Shown: piece by piece, positions 47,247 through 57,415 of the stretch
How positions within the stretch are numbered: the stretch's first letter is position 1
Layout: each line of letters starts with the position of its first letter
Assembly (NCBI GenBank): GCA_037179385.1
Contig: CM074188.1
Coordinates: forward strand, 19,857,318-19,921,317
DNA: 64,000 nucleotides
Origin: Holothuria scabra
Taxonomy: Eukaryota > Echinodermata > Holothuroidea > Aspidochirotida > Holothuriidae
Direction: 5' to 3'
Notes under the pieces: generated by a model
The model's database searches: none
What the model was told of the DNA's origin: nothing
The model's input: the letters and a program-made list of their open reading frames with translations, nothing else
Made by a program: the position numbers and the translations under genes

Positions 47247-48040
47247 TCACTCTAAAAAAAGTTGGGTAAAACTTTACCTAACCTGGGCACTTTTTTAACC
47301 AAGTGCTGGGCACACATGCCTCCTGCCCCCAGTTGGGTAAAACACTACCCCACCTGGCTGGTTAAAATATTTCGCCCAGAAGTTGGTCAAAACTTTTACC
47401 CAACAGAACAGTACTCAATTTGGCTGGTTAAATTTTTGCCCAGAAGTTGGTCAAACTTTTTACCCAACTATTTGGCCCATGTTTTTAGAGTGTACATGAC
47501 TTTGGCAAGAAGGAGATTTAACAAAGTACCCTACAAATTACACCGTTTGCCCTCCAAGAGTGGTTGGGGCATAAGTGACGATGCACTTGGTTAATAAACA
47601 GTGAAGTGTGTAGTTTGAAATAACAATCTCAATCTCCTCCCATTGATTACGTGGTAGTGAAAGGTTTTTTTCGATACGACCATTGCTCTTAAAGTAATTT
47701 CGTCCAGATTTTTACTGCTATTCTACCTCTAGCTTTTTATTTACCAGATCCAACCTTATTCAACCATGAGATCTTATAATAACCACTTTTATTACAAAAA
47801 TTATATGTAAAACTTGACTGATCTTTTACTTATCATCTGATTGATCAATTACATTTTACCCAGCTGTTGGGTACTTTAAAACTTATACCCAACACCTTTT
47901 ACAAATACCTAGATTTTAATCAACCTTAATTTGCCCATCAATATGGGTAAAGTTGTTTACCCATTTGTTGGGTAATAATTTGCCCAAGTTGGGCATTTTG
48001 AATTTTGCCCAACGCTTTTTACCCAACTGTTTTTAGAGTG
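47247..48040. mobile_element. TA-target element with CACTCTAAAAA ends, internally reiterated
   Basis: The element begins TCACTCTAAAAAAAGTTGGG and ends CCCAACTGTTTTTAGAGTG, with TA on both sides (47245-47246, 48041-48042). The inverted arm B has 'ggtctacattttagc' where arm A has 'gacctaTCACTC ... AGAGTGtaaactttagc', so B keeps the unoccupied site. Inside, 'gttgggtaaaa' and 'ttttacccaac' variants recur on both strands, and a second 'ttttagagtg' end sits at about 47483-47492. That suggests two fused copies or an internal duplication. No transposase. Mariner/Tc1-like by target only. Confidence 0.75.
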
Positions 48041-48557
48041 TAAACTTTAGCATCAAAGATACTTCAGCTAGTCAACTTTTGTATCAAATTGACAAAACAC
48101 CCCGTCCTATCCAGTAACGTATTGAAAAAAATGTCCCAATTTTCCCTCTGTCTTGATGATATTTTGGTAGGACAGTGGCGTATATTATTGTTACATTAGT
48201 CGGCAATGAATACACAAAGAAGACTTGATCAAGTTTAAAAGAACCACTGCCTCTGTTGCAAATCAGCGAACCATGCTACGAGGACAATAGGCACCTAAGT
48301 GCTTAAGCCTACCCCCCCCCCCCCTACAAAATTTTATCAATTGTTGCAATAAGAAAAGCTTTTTGGAGTCGAGAAGTTATGAATATTCATTCCAGAAGGC
48401 TTTCTACCAAAATCGAGAGTCACTTTTGAAAGATATACAAATTCGGATTGAGACCTTTCCAATCAAATGTTAATTACATTTAAAATGGAACAGTATTTAT
48501 CTTAAGATGTGAAATCATTCGAAAAATTATCTCAAATTTACAGCCAAAACACTTTAT

Positions 48558-48575
48558 GGGGGGGGGGGGGGGGGG
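48558..48575 (+). repeat. Poly-G run of 18
   Basis: Eighteen uninterrupted G residues near the end of arm A. The inverted third copy has 14 C at 52530-52543 in the matching place. Confidence 0.9.
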
Positions 48576-48590
48576 TAACGCAACATTATC

Positions 48591-49689
48591 ATGCGGGATA
48601 TATGCAATAGCGTCTTTATTTATATGATTTAGCTACGTTTAAAAAAGGTTGTGATTAAACAAAGTCTTACCAATAAAATACGAGCAAAAGAGAAAGTTGG
48701 AATGCAAAGGAGTCGTTTAAATGTGGAAGGAAGGAGAAAAGGGAAAACAAAACAAAACAATACAATAGAAGGGCAGCTGTAAAAGATGGACAGTTCTGTA
48801 TTGGAACAATTGAATACGGTACAACAATAACACATTTTGAACAGTTTTGTGAAGTATTGGTACCCATTTGTTTACTTATGGAAGACTTTGAAGACGGGAT
48901 CGAGGAAATTCCACAACCGAAAAGCACGATTACAAAATGTTGTGTTGTTGTTAAAGTACTCTCCATGGAGTCCAGATAAATGGGTGTAGCTTGTCGACAA
49001 TTGTTATCATGAACTGAAGAGTTGTATGAAAAATAGTTTGAAAAATTGACATGGCAGAGGTATTCCGTAATGAACGCTAAATGATTTGGCAACGTTAGTT
49101 GGTGATAAAAATATCAGTACATTGCAGGAGGATCAGTGACGGACTTAAACAAGGGATATGTGGTCCCATGGTATCGAGCAAATGATGTGTGAAACTAAGC
49201 ACTCTTTTGTAAAGTAGCTAAACTAGTAGCCTATCAGAAAAGAGAACCACTGTTACCAGACCACCAAGCAATTGAACAAGTTACCATCATTGGTAAATCA
49301 AACCGAGATAAATTGAAAAGAGAGCATCTTTAGTTTCAGCATTCCGATAATACTCCGACAACACTCAGCGCTAGGCGGAGATATAGAACGAAATATTTCA
49401 CACTGGCAAACCATCCAGTCAAGTCTATGACAACTAAGAATCAATATGATTAATCCCCAGAAATTTGACATTTTCGTTCATTAACGTTGTATTACTGAAA
49501 CAATAAAGGGGGTTTTTTTTTTGCATTTTTTCTTTGTGGAAAAGTTTGTTCCCAGTGAACAAAGTATTCGACAGTCCCCTAACTTAATTTAAGGAAACAG
49601 GTAAATTTTAGGACTTCAGCATTACATATCTAAGGTAAACCAAGCAGCTACTTAGGCTTAATTTCAGACTTTTACTCAGTGACAATACA
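48591..49689. other. Spacer between the inverted arms
   Basis: About 1.1 kb not seen in either arm. A 141-codon - strand frame (48667-49092) has no recognisable domain. No terminal repeats were found for the spacer itself. Confidence 0.45.
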
Positions 49690-52425
49690 AATTTGTATAT
49701 CTTTCGAGAGCGACTCTTGCTTTAAGTAAAAAGCGCTCTGGAATGAATATTCATAACTCGTCGATGCGAAAAAGCTTTCTTCTCTATGGTAACTGTTCAT
49801 TAAGACTGTTAGGGGATAGGCTTAAGCACCTAGATGCTTATTGTCCTCGTGGCATGAACTGCTGATTTGTAACAAAGACAGTGGTTCTTTTGAACTTGAC
49901 GAAGTCTTCTCTTGTGTACTTACTGCCGTCTCAATATAATATACGCCGTACGTCATCCTACCAATTATCAAGAGGGAACATTAGGACACATTTTGCAATA
50001 TATTGCTAAAAAGAATGGGGGTCTATCGTCAATTTAATATCTAAGTTGACTAACTGAAGTGTCTCTTATGCTAAAATGTAGACCATCTAAAGCAATTTTG
50101 AGGAAATTGTGGGACTGAAATCTGGCGGGCATATATCAGCCTAGTGTTTGACGAGTGAGTAAAATATGCCTGGATAAGGGTACAGAAGCTACGTTGAGCT
50201 CTACTAGCAATTATTCTTTGGGACTTGGTTGTAACAAATCGAATTGGTATCAAAGGATAACCTGTCAGCGTTTTGCGCAAGGGTGACACAAACCTTGCCA
50301 AACTTCGACGAGTGTTTGACAGGTCATTTTACTCGTTCAAATTAGAGTGTAAGTCATTGAAGATTTAATTGCAAGTTCGCTACCTTAAATGATTCGGGAA
50401 AATCTTTCGAAAGAAGTCGTATAACAATTTTATATTACAGGTAGACCATAAAGGAGCCATCAGACCCTCATTAATTGACGTTCTTAGATTTGGTCCTTCT
50501 AAAAGATTTTTGAAATTTGTGGCAGTGATAAAGTCAGAAATTATTAAGTATTTTTAAAGCAAGAGTTATCTCAACACTTATTTCTCTTGGACTTACCCAC
50601 TTAATCAGGCCCCTTCCCCGGCCCTTAGTTCCTTGTACAAGTTTTCACACCTGGAAATACCAACCCTCTGGTTAAAGCTCAAACTGTGGGCTCCGCTATT
50701 TATTTCATGACCAATGAAATTTTCAGCTTAGTAGAGCACCTGGAATGATCGGTAAGCTACGTGGTTTACCATCCTTGTCGATGCTCAAAGGTACACCATT
50801 ACACAGCGCATTTATACAATCGACAAATGACACTGAATTTTGTCAATTTTTTTTCTGAATTTTGCACAGTCTGCATTTTAGCTCATTATCTACGATGTAC
50901 ATTGAAAAAAATGATCCTGTTTCATGCGTTACACAGTTAGAATTATACCTTCCAAAATTATTTTGAAGCACTTCTTTTTTCACGTAATATTTTTCGGTGT
51001 AAAAATACTTTAAAAACTCGTTGGGTTGTCGAAATTTTGTCCAAAGCGACATTTAATTGGGGGCAAACTTCATATTTAGTCGAATTATGGCAAATTTAGC
51101 AGACCATGAGGAATCCTCAAACGGTCGTCATCTCTGCTCCGTACCACGATGGTCAGGTTTTCTCCACGTTCTGCCATTTTATTGGTTTCAAACTACAGGA
51201 CAAACTGACAAAAAGTCAAATACGGACACAATACAAATATAGACGTTCTTTTTGCGCGGTTGTAAGCTGCAGTCTTACTTTGAGGAGCCTGACACCTTGT
51301 CGCGCAAATCTTCGCCCTTCCCCGGTGTTGAGGTTACGTATTTTAGGTAGCGCGGGACCACCAATACTCGTGCCTGGGAAAATGTTTACTGACAGACAAA
51401 GCGCCATAAAAACTCTATGGAATGTTGTTTCTGACTGTGTTACTAACAAAATATGATCATTTTTGCATTTGGATTTTGTAGACAATGAGTTGAAATACAG
51501 ACTGTGCAAAATTCATGGCAATCTGACCAATTTTAGTGCCATTTTTATGGTATTACTCCGCTCTGTGAAATACCGTTGTTGAGTAGCTATTATGACCGGA
51601 AACATGTCCCTATCACTCAAGGCTCTCTAACTCAAAATTTCAATGGTCATGGTATGGAAATCTGAAAGTGCCATGAGAGCCGAGATTGTGAGCTTCGATC
51701 AGAGGGGTGGCATGTCCTGGGTGAAAACTGGGAGCTAGGGGCAAGGAAGTAGCCAAATTTAGTGTGTAAGTCAATGGGACTTATGATTAGTGGCTCGCTA
51801 CCTTTTCAGTACATACTGATAATGTCTCCAGAAAGAACGGAAAAGTTCTAGATAACAAAACTACGGTTTCCTGCTTCGCTTCAACCAACATTTCATGACT
51901 GGCGAAAAATGGGGGACATTCAAACATTGCAACATTATTCGGGCATGTTTCGAACAGCATAGAATACGGTACCAATACTTTAGGATGATAAAGAAAAGGG
52001 GCTCGCGTTTCAGTTGCTCTGAATCCCTTTCTCCGGAACTTTCACTTGTACGTTGTGCAGATACAGACTTAGAGTACAAGTTGAACATATATTCCAACTG
52101 ATTTCCAACACCGCAGTAAGTCAGTCGGTAGGTCGAATTGACCAAATTTATAACTCTTTCTAAAGTCCTCTCAACTCTCTGATGGCAAAGAGCCGTTCAG
52201 CGAAACCAAAAAATGAAACTGCTCCCTAAGGAAGCTACAACCACGTAAGGATCAAGCTTAAGTCTTCACTTACGTCTTCAATCAAAATTTTAAAAGCCCC
52301 CGCCCCCCCCCCCAAAAAAAGAAGGAATGAACCGTGGCTGAGTGTTTTGCTGTAATATTCAGGTTTCTAGTAATTTCTTAGAGCATTCAACAATATGTAA
52401 GTAGTGTAAAAATGTTCATGATAAA
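49690..52425 (-). repeat. Arm B of the large inverted duplication
   Basis: Inverted counterpart of 45375-48430, with two rearrangements. The segment about 51020-51210 is in the same orientation as its arm A counterpart (46190-46390), so it has been flipped. About 51470-51790 is an additional copy of the 46540-46830 block, in direct orientation. 49690-50300 recurs directly at 52712-53190 with an internal deletion. No gene is called in it. Confidence 0.7.
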
Positions 52426-52519
52426 TTAATTTAATTATTTTTCCTAATTAATGACCTGCCGAAATCATTAAATGATGTTAATATGGACGTTATCATATAT
52501 AACTAACATGAAAAGGTCG

Positions 52520-53190
52520 GTCAACGTTACCCCCCCCCCCCCCAAACAAAGTGTTTTTGCTGACTATTATAAATGATTTTTAAATAACTTCCCATTTCAA
52601 GATAAATACTATTCCATTTTTTACTGTAATTAGCATTTGATTCGAAAGGCCTCAATATGATCAGAAGCCCCGGCTACGAATGTAGCCGGAACTTCTGATC
52701 ATATTGAGGCCAAATTTGTATATCTTTCGAGAGCGACTCTTTTTTTTTTGTAAAAAGCGCTCTGGAATAAATATTCATAACTCGTCGATGCGAAAAAGCT
52801 TTCTTTTCTATGGTAACTATTTATTAAGACTGTTAGGGGGTAGGCTTAAGCACCTAGATGCCTATTGTCCTCGTGGCATGGATTGCTGATTCGTAACAAA
52901 GAGAGTGGTTCTTTTGAACTTGACCAAGTCTTCCTTTGTGTACTTATTGCCGTCTCAATATAATATATGCCGTCATCCTACCAATTATCAAGAGGGAATA
53001 TTAGGACAACTTTTGCAATATATTACTTAATAGGATGGAGTCTATCGTCAATTTAATATCAAAGTTGTCTAACTGAAGGGCCTCTTATGCTAAACTTCTT
53101 TGGGACATGCTTGTAATAAATCGAGTTGGTATCAAAGGATAACCTGTCAGCTTTTTGCGCAAGGGTGAGACCTTGCCAAATTTGGACGAA
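52520..53190 (+). repeat. Third partial copy of the duplicated unit
   Basis: 52520-52647 is the inverse of 48430-48590, and 52712-53190 is a direct copy of 49690-50300 lacking the equivalent of about 50085-50215. Identity with 49690-50080 is visibly high (long exact runs such as ttcataactcgtcgatgcga). This copy is closer to arm B than the arms are to each other. It carries the palindrome at 52648-52711. Confidence 0.8.
52648..52711. repeat. 64-nt near-perfect palindrome
   Basis: GGCCTCAATATGATCAGAAG (52648-52667) pairs perfectly with its complement at 52692-52711. Inside it, CCGGCTAC (52670-52677) pairs perfectly with GTAGCCGG (52682-52689) around a 4-nt GAAT loop. Only a 2-nt mismatch (cc against aa) separates the stems. 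In arm A the corresponding place is just 'aaattcggattgagacc', so the palindrome is an addition. Confidence 0.95.
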
Positions 53191-53698
53191 TGATATTTCT
53201 CGTCAGTATCATAAATCTTTACTTGAAAACTAGGGTAGGGACATGACAACCAGTGGAGTCACCAATGCGTTCCCTCTGGAAAACCTTGTGAGCTCCCAGT
53301 TGAGGTGTGAGAAAAACTATTTGTCTTCTGTAGTCAGAGTGTGAATAAGAATTTTTTTAAGATTTGAGTATATTCTTCTTTTGACCAGAAAAGGCAGTAA
53401 ATTCCGTGTTCTTTAAATGGAAATATCGAAAAAATAAAAAATAAAAAATAATGCCATTTCCGGTTGTCTAAGGGGTATACTTTTATCACAATTTTCTGCA
53501 CACTTCCGATTAGCCAATCGAAGTTGGTGCACACTCAGGTAGGGATTCAGGCAGTTAGGCAGGATTAGGCAAACATCTTTCCTTGGGAGAATCACATTTA
53601 ACTGTCCATCAACTGCTTTTCTTTTTAGTTCAGCTACCCTTCTTCACAATGTCAGCTGGATCTGTTTGTGGTAGGGAGTGGTATGTGTACGCGGGAGG

Positions 53699-53730
53699 TT
53701 TGTGTGTGTGTGTGTGGGGGGGGGGGGGGG
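53699..53730 (+). repeat. (TG)n plus poly-G tract
   Basis: About eight TG units run directly into about 15 G. Confidence 0.85.
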
Positions 53731-54197
53731 TATATGTTGGGCTTATGTAGCATCAGATTGCATGTAAGGAGACACTATTTCCCAAAAAAATTCAAGGCTC
53801 CCTCAGTGATGTCATTATTTTTTTATTCATAAAATATGCAACTTTTGTCAAATTCCAAATTTTACTTCAAAAGGTATGCAACTGTGGCACCGATTGCCTT
53901 TAAGGACACCTACCTGTTCAAGAATTGTCTAAAAGGAGGGGCCATCCCCTTAGACTCAGACTCCTTCCCCAGGCGGCATAGTCGTACTGTGCCTGAGCAA
54001 GGAAGCGGAGGGTATTCAGGTGCGATGAGTAATAGTTTGCCATTTTTCACGCAAAAGATATGCTATGAGTAAAATCATTCATAGTCGGGAGTTCGGATGG
54101 TACGTCACATAGACAATTTCGGCATCAAGTTCAGCGAATAGTTTTGTTGTTATTATCATTGTTATAAGTTATTATAGTTATTATTATATTTTGTACA

Positions 54198-54475
54198 CAT
54201 GGGCGTCCGCAGGTAAGGGCAAGGGGGGCACTTGCCCCCCCCCCTGGAAAATCAAAATTTGAAAAAATGTATAAAAATCAAAGCAAAAACCCGAACAAAA
54301 CGTGTTTTCCAAGTTTCTATGCCAAAAATAGGCTTTAGAAATGCCATTTCTGGCAATCTGTGAGCCATTTTAGGCTGAAATTTTCGCACGTTTCATGTCA
54401 ATTTATGGTGACTCGGAGGTTTTGCGCCCGTCTAGAAATTTTGCCCCCTGACTTTTTTTTCTGCGGACGCCCATG
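54198..54475. mobile_element. hAT-type MITE, family 'CATGGGCGTCCGCAGG', copy 2
   Basis: Same termini and body as 32480-32758 (278 bp, estimated near 90% identity). It is flanked by an exact 8-bp duplication TTTGTACA (54190-54197 and 54476-54483). It interrupts an older repeat whose parts (54010-54190 and 54490-54610) resemble 20950-21310. Confidence 0.93.
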
Positions 54476-54640
54476 TTTGTACATATTTCGATTGAGGAGA
54501 ACGATAAACAAGTTCAGCGAATCTTGAATTTAGACAAGATTCACATAGAGAAACATGCAGTACGTAGCATTATTTCAATTTCGTTGTATAGTTTTCCCCC
54601 GAAAAGTGACCGTTTAGACAAGCATGAAAACGCAATTTTC

Positions 54641-54725
54641 GGTCATCTGGGGGATCACGAATTTTCGATATTTTCCACACCGTCGTTCCGCGCCAACTGA
54701 TGGTGATCCGCTCCGCTTAGAGATT
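54641..54725 (-). repeat. Hairpin-repeat unit, inverted
   Basis: 'gttccgcgccaactgatggt' and 'gatccgctccgcttagaga' are the reverse complement of the unit's hairpin block, preceded by 'cgaattttcgatattttcc', the complement of the 'aaaattttgaaaatcg' block. Confidence 0.6.
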
Positions 54726-55049
54726 TTTTAATGGCAGAATAAAGTTTTGTGGGCAATAAATAACCCCAAAATTAAGTTTCCCTATCATGGCGATGGATGC
54801 TCTTTCATTTTGAAGCTAGTAGAAGTATGCAAATTTAAAAACAAATTTCAATTCGACAGGTAGAGTATATGGCTTAGATTGCATGTAATGACACAACATT
54901 TTTAGATTTAAACCAACTGAATAACGACCACAATTCAAATTTTAACACTAACCCTGTCAAAGTCGAAAATCTTGTACCTTGTTGCAGCTAGGCTCCTTGA
55001 CTAAAAGGTCAAAAGTTCCCTTAGACCCCTCCCCCAGGCCGGCGATTAC

Positions 55050-55211
55050 CATAGGCGTACGAGGATAATATTTGTGGGGAGGGCAAGAGCAAATTTTGTC
55101 CGAATGATGGCACCCATTATCATGTTTTGCCCGAACGGACCAACTGTTTTTGCCTGAATTGGGACTCAAGCAGAGTGCCCCCCAGCACGGGCCCCGCCTC
55201 ATATACCTATG
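55050..55211. mobile_element. hAT-type MITE, family 'CATAGGCGTA'
   Basis: Ends CATAGGCGTACGAGG (55050-55064) and CCTCATATACCTATG (55197-55211) are inverted with three differences. The element is flanked by an exact 8-bp duplication GCGATTAC (55042-55049 and 55212-55219). The 162-bp body has no coding potential. The same termini bound 41200-44642. Confidence 0.88.
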
Positions 55212-55641
55212 GCGATTACTCAACATACTGCGAGTCTTTCTTGAGAGCCCCGGAAAAGTCCTGCGAAGGTCACTGACGTGGCAGCACTTCTCCTCAAATG
55301 TTCAAGTTACTAGGAAAACTGCTTGGTTTATCTTGAAAGTGCAATCAATAAAATGTCCTAATATTATAACTGTGAAGAAACGTTGAAGAGAAATCAAGAG
55401 AAAATTGTAAGATTTTGCTGCTGCTTCAACATAAGTTTGGGATTATTGCCCCTGCCTTCAATTAAATTAAAAATAGGAATATGTGGGCGGTAGTGACGTT
55501 AATCGTCACCTAGTCAAATGTGTGGCGGACATGGCCACTTCCATAAAAAAAATTTAGCGTACAAAAATCTAAAGTCAATAGATCTTTCCAACACATGTCT
55601 TTTGCCATGCACAAATACTCCAGTGCCAATGGTGAATCCTG

Positions 55642-55985
55642 TTTTTTTTTTTTTTTTTTTTGAAGGAACGCGCTTTATTTCAACCTTCAAATACAAATAT
55701 GCAAACAAATAGTTACAGAATTTTAAAGGCAGTCATTCGTCACCGCAAACTACAGTTTCAGTATGCATATATCAAAACTCTCAATTGGTACAGCTCTTTG
55801 ATTGGCATCAACTTCAAACAATGCATCATAGCTAAATTACACAGCATGGGCACTGAGAGTATCTTGATTACACATTACGGATTTGTATGGCCACTGGGAC
55901 AAGCCATGAAGCAATAAACTAGGATTGTGTCTGGATAAAGATGAGTTTTAGATAAATGTGGGAGGGGCTAGAAGTAAGTAGGTTA
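55642..55985. repeat. Poly-T run and repeat R, copy 3
   Basis: Twenty T at 55642-55661 are followed at 55674-55679 by TTTATT. Read on the - strand this is AATAAA about 12 nt before a poly(A), the arrangement of a retroposed transcript end. Downstream, about 55790-55985 matches repeat R (agctctttgattggcatc, gaagcaataaactaggattg, tgtctggataaagatga, gtgggaggggct) in + orientation. Whether the poly(A) and R belong to one element is unclear. Confidence 0.45.
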
Positions 55986-56334
55986 GGAGAATTGCAACTG
56001 TTTGGGATGATGAAAATATGCCTTTAAGAAATAAAAAATAATATTTACAAGTATTTACATTGATTAATTAAACTAAACACTCCATTATACAATAGTTGTA
56101 ATTTGCATAAACACCACGGCACTAACAAGCAATGATCATTTTATCATGGCAAAGGAAACCTTTCTTTTTGTTCCTTTCTGTTTGTTTGTGTTTTCATTTG
56201 ATCCTCTCTTGCGGGAACTCGGCAACAACCCAATGAAGGGGTATTAACGCCAAGCTGAGACGTGAGACAAACTCACAGTTTAAGGTCTGTGATTAAGGGA
56301 TAGTAGGTTAAGTACAACTCAGAAAACTAGACGA

Positions 56335-56445
56335 CAATTTTGATGTCGGGGCTGGGACTGGAACTCACGACCTTATGACTGGAAAACGCAGTTCATTACC
56401 ACTGTACCACTGCCGTACCACTTGCGCCTTGCTTCTATTGTGAAT
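56335..56445 (-). repeat. tRNA-like SINE head
   Basis: The reverse complement has a box-A-like 'ggcagtggtacagtggtaat' and a box-B-like 'ggtcgtgagttccagtccc' at about tRNA spacing. The folded tRNA cannot be completed, so this is a SINE head or tRNA pseudogene, not a functional tRNA gene. Confidence 0.45.
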
Positions 56446-56750
56446 CGTAAGCTAGCTTCGAACTGGTTAATACTGTACACGGCAGATACCGCCAAGACCA
56501 ACAAAGCTGGGAAAAAAAAATAAATAAAAAATACTGAAAGGACATGGTTGGTGTAATTCTATTTTCTTCTATTCCTTAGCACAGATAGGTTTCAATATAA
56601 CTTTTACTCCCAAATATGTCACGCTCTGTCACTGTTTAGTATTTCAGCTAGGCTAGGCTAGTAAGTTCAACTCCCAAGTTTTGTATACTTTTCATGCCGT
56701 TACTTCCATTATTCGTACTAATTCCACGAAATTAGGTTCCTATAGACATA

Positions 56751-57209
56751 GGTGGGGCCTATTGACCCGGACGTCCGGCTCTATTATGAGAGATTTTGTC
56801 TTATTGACCCGGACGTAACTTAACATTTTGGACGAGCGCCACCACTTTGACCTCATACTTAAACATTTACTCCAACACAAACCGGACGTAATGTAGCCTA
56901 TATACGCAGTGCCTTGGGACTAGATAAGTGTAATTTTAAGGCACTTTTTCAGTCTTTCGTGCAGCAGCATTACTGTTTTACAATCTCCATTGATATATAC
57001 AATGTTGTTTGCTTTTGGATAACTCATTCCACTGAATCATGGTTCATCCACTTCCAGCTAAACTGTGTACTGTGCAAGCTGCCTGCAAGTAACTGTACCG
57101 TTAGAGTTACTGTACACACTATATAGCCTATGTATACAGCTACGTCCGGGACAATTATCAATTTTATTTGGTAATGGAGCCGGACGCGTCCGGGTCAATA
57201 GCCACGACG
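56751..57209. mobile_element. TIR element with CTATTGACCCGGACG ends and 9-bp duplication
   Basis: The left end is ggtggggcctattgacccgg, then 'acgtccggctctatta'. The right end is the inverse: 'taatggagccggacgcgtcc' followed by 'gggtcaatagccacgacg'. ATAGACATA flanks both sides (56742-56750 and 57210-57218), a 9-bp target duplication. That fits Mutator-like (9 bp) or Merlin-like (8-9 bp) elements better than hAT. A second 'attgacccggacgt' lies internally at about 56804. No transposase in the 459 bp. Confidence 0.75.
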
Positions 57210-57415
57210 ATAGACATAATACAGCACTACAGTAGCAGTTACGACTAAGACTAAGACGGAGCGAATGAATTACTTAGGATAGCCTCTGACCCACAGGTCG
57301 ACACAGCACACGGCACAGGCTTAATTCTGAGATAGCTTTTAGGTCTAGTCCAAAAACTAGCCTAGGCCTACTCCTGTAACACTAACGTTAGCCCTCGAAC
57401 AGGGCTGTGTGTTTG

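Larger units (their letters stand above)
45375..48590 (+). repeat. Arm A of a large inverted duplication
   Basis: Successive blocks of this arm reappear inverted in 49690-52425. 45375-45500 matches 52290-52425; 45600-45990 matches 51830-52140; 46000-46100 matches 51230-51340; 46500-46850 matches 50520-51000; 46850-47247 matches 50080-50520; 48045-48430 matches 49690-50080. Estimated identity is 65-85% with indels. 48045-48590 also matches 52520-53090 inverted. The 158-codon - strand frame at 45683-46159 has a partial counterpart in arm B, but substitutions show no clear bias to silent sites. The TA-flanked element at 47247-48040 is absent from arm B. Confidence 0.75.

Noticed and set aside
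48667..49092. 141-codon - strand frame in the spacer of the inverted duplication
   Set aside because: No domain; hydrophobic and Ser/Phe-rich composition as expected from AT-rich DNA.
56370..56440. Functional tRNA gene on the - strand
   Set aside because: Box-A and box-B-like blocks are present but the acceptor stem and anticodon arm cannot be formed convincingly.
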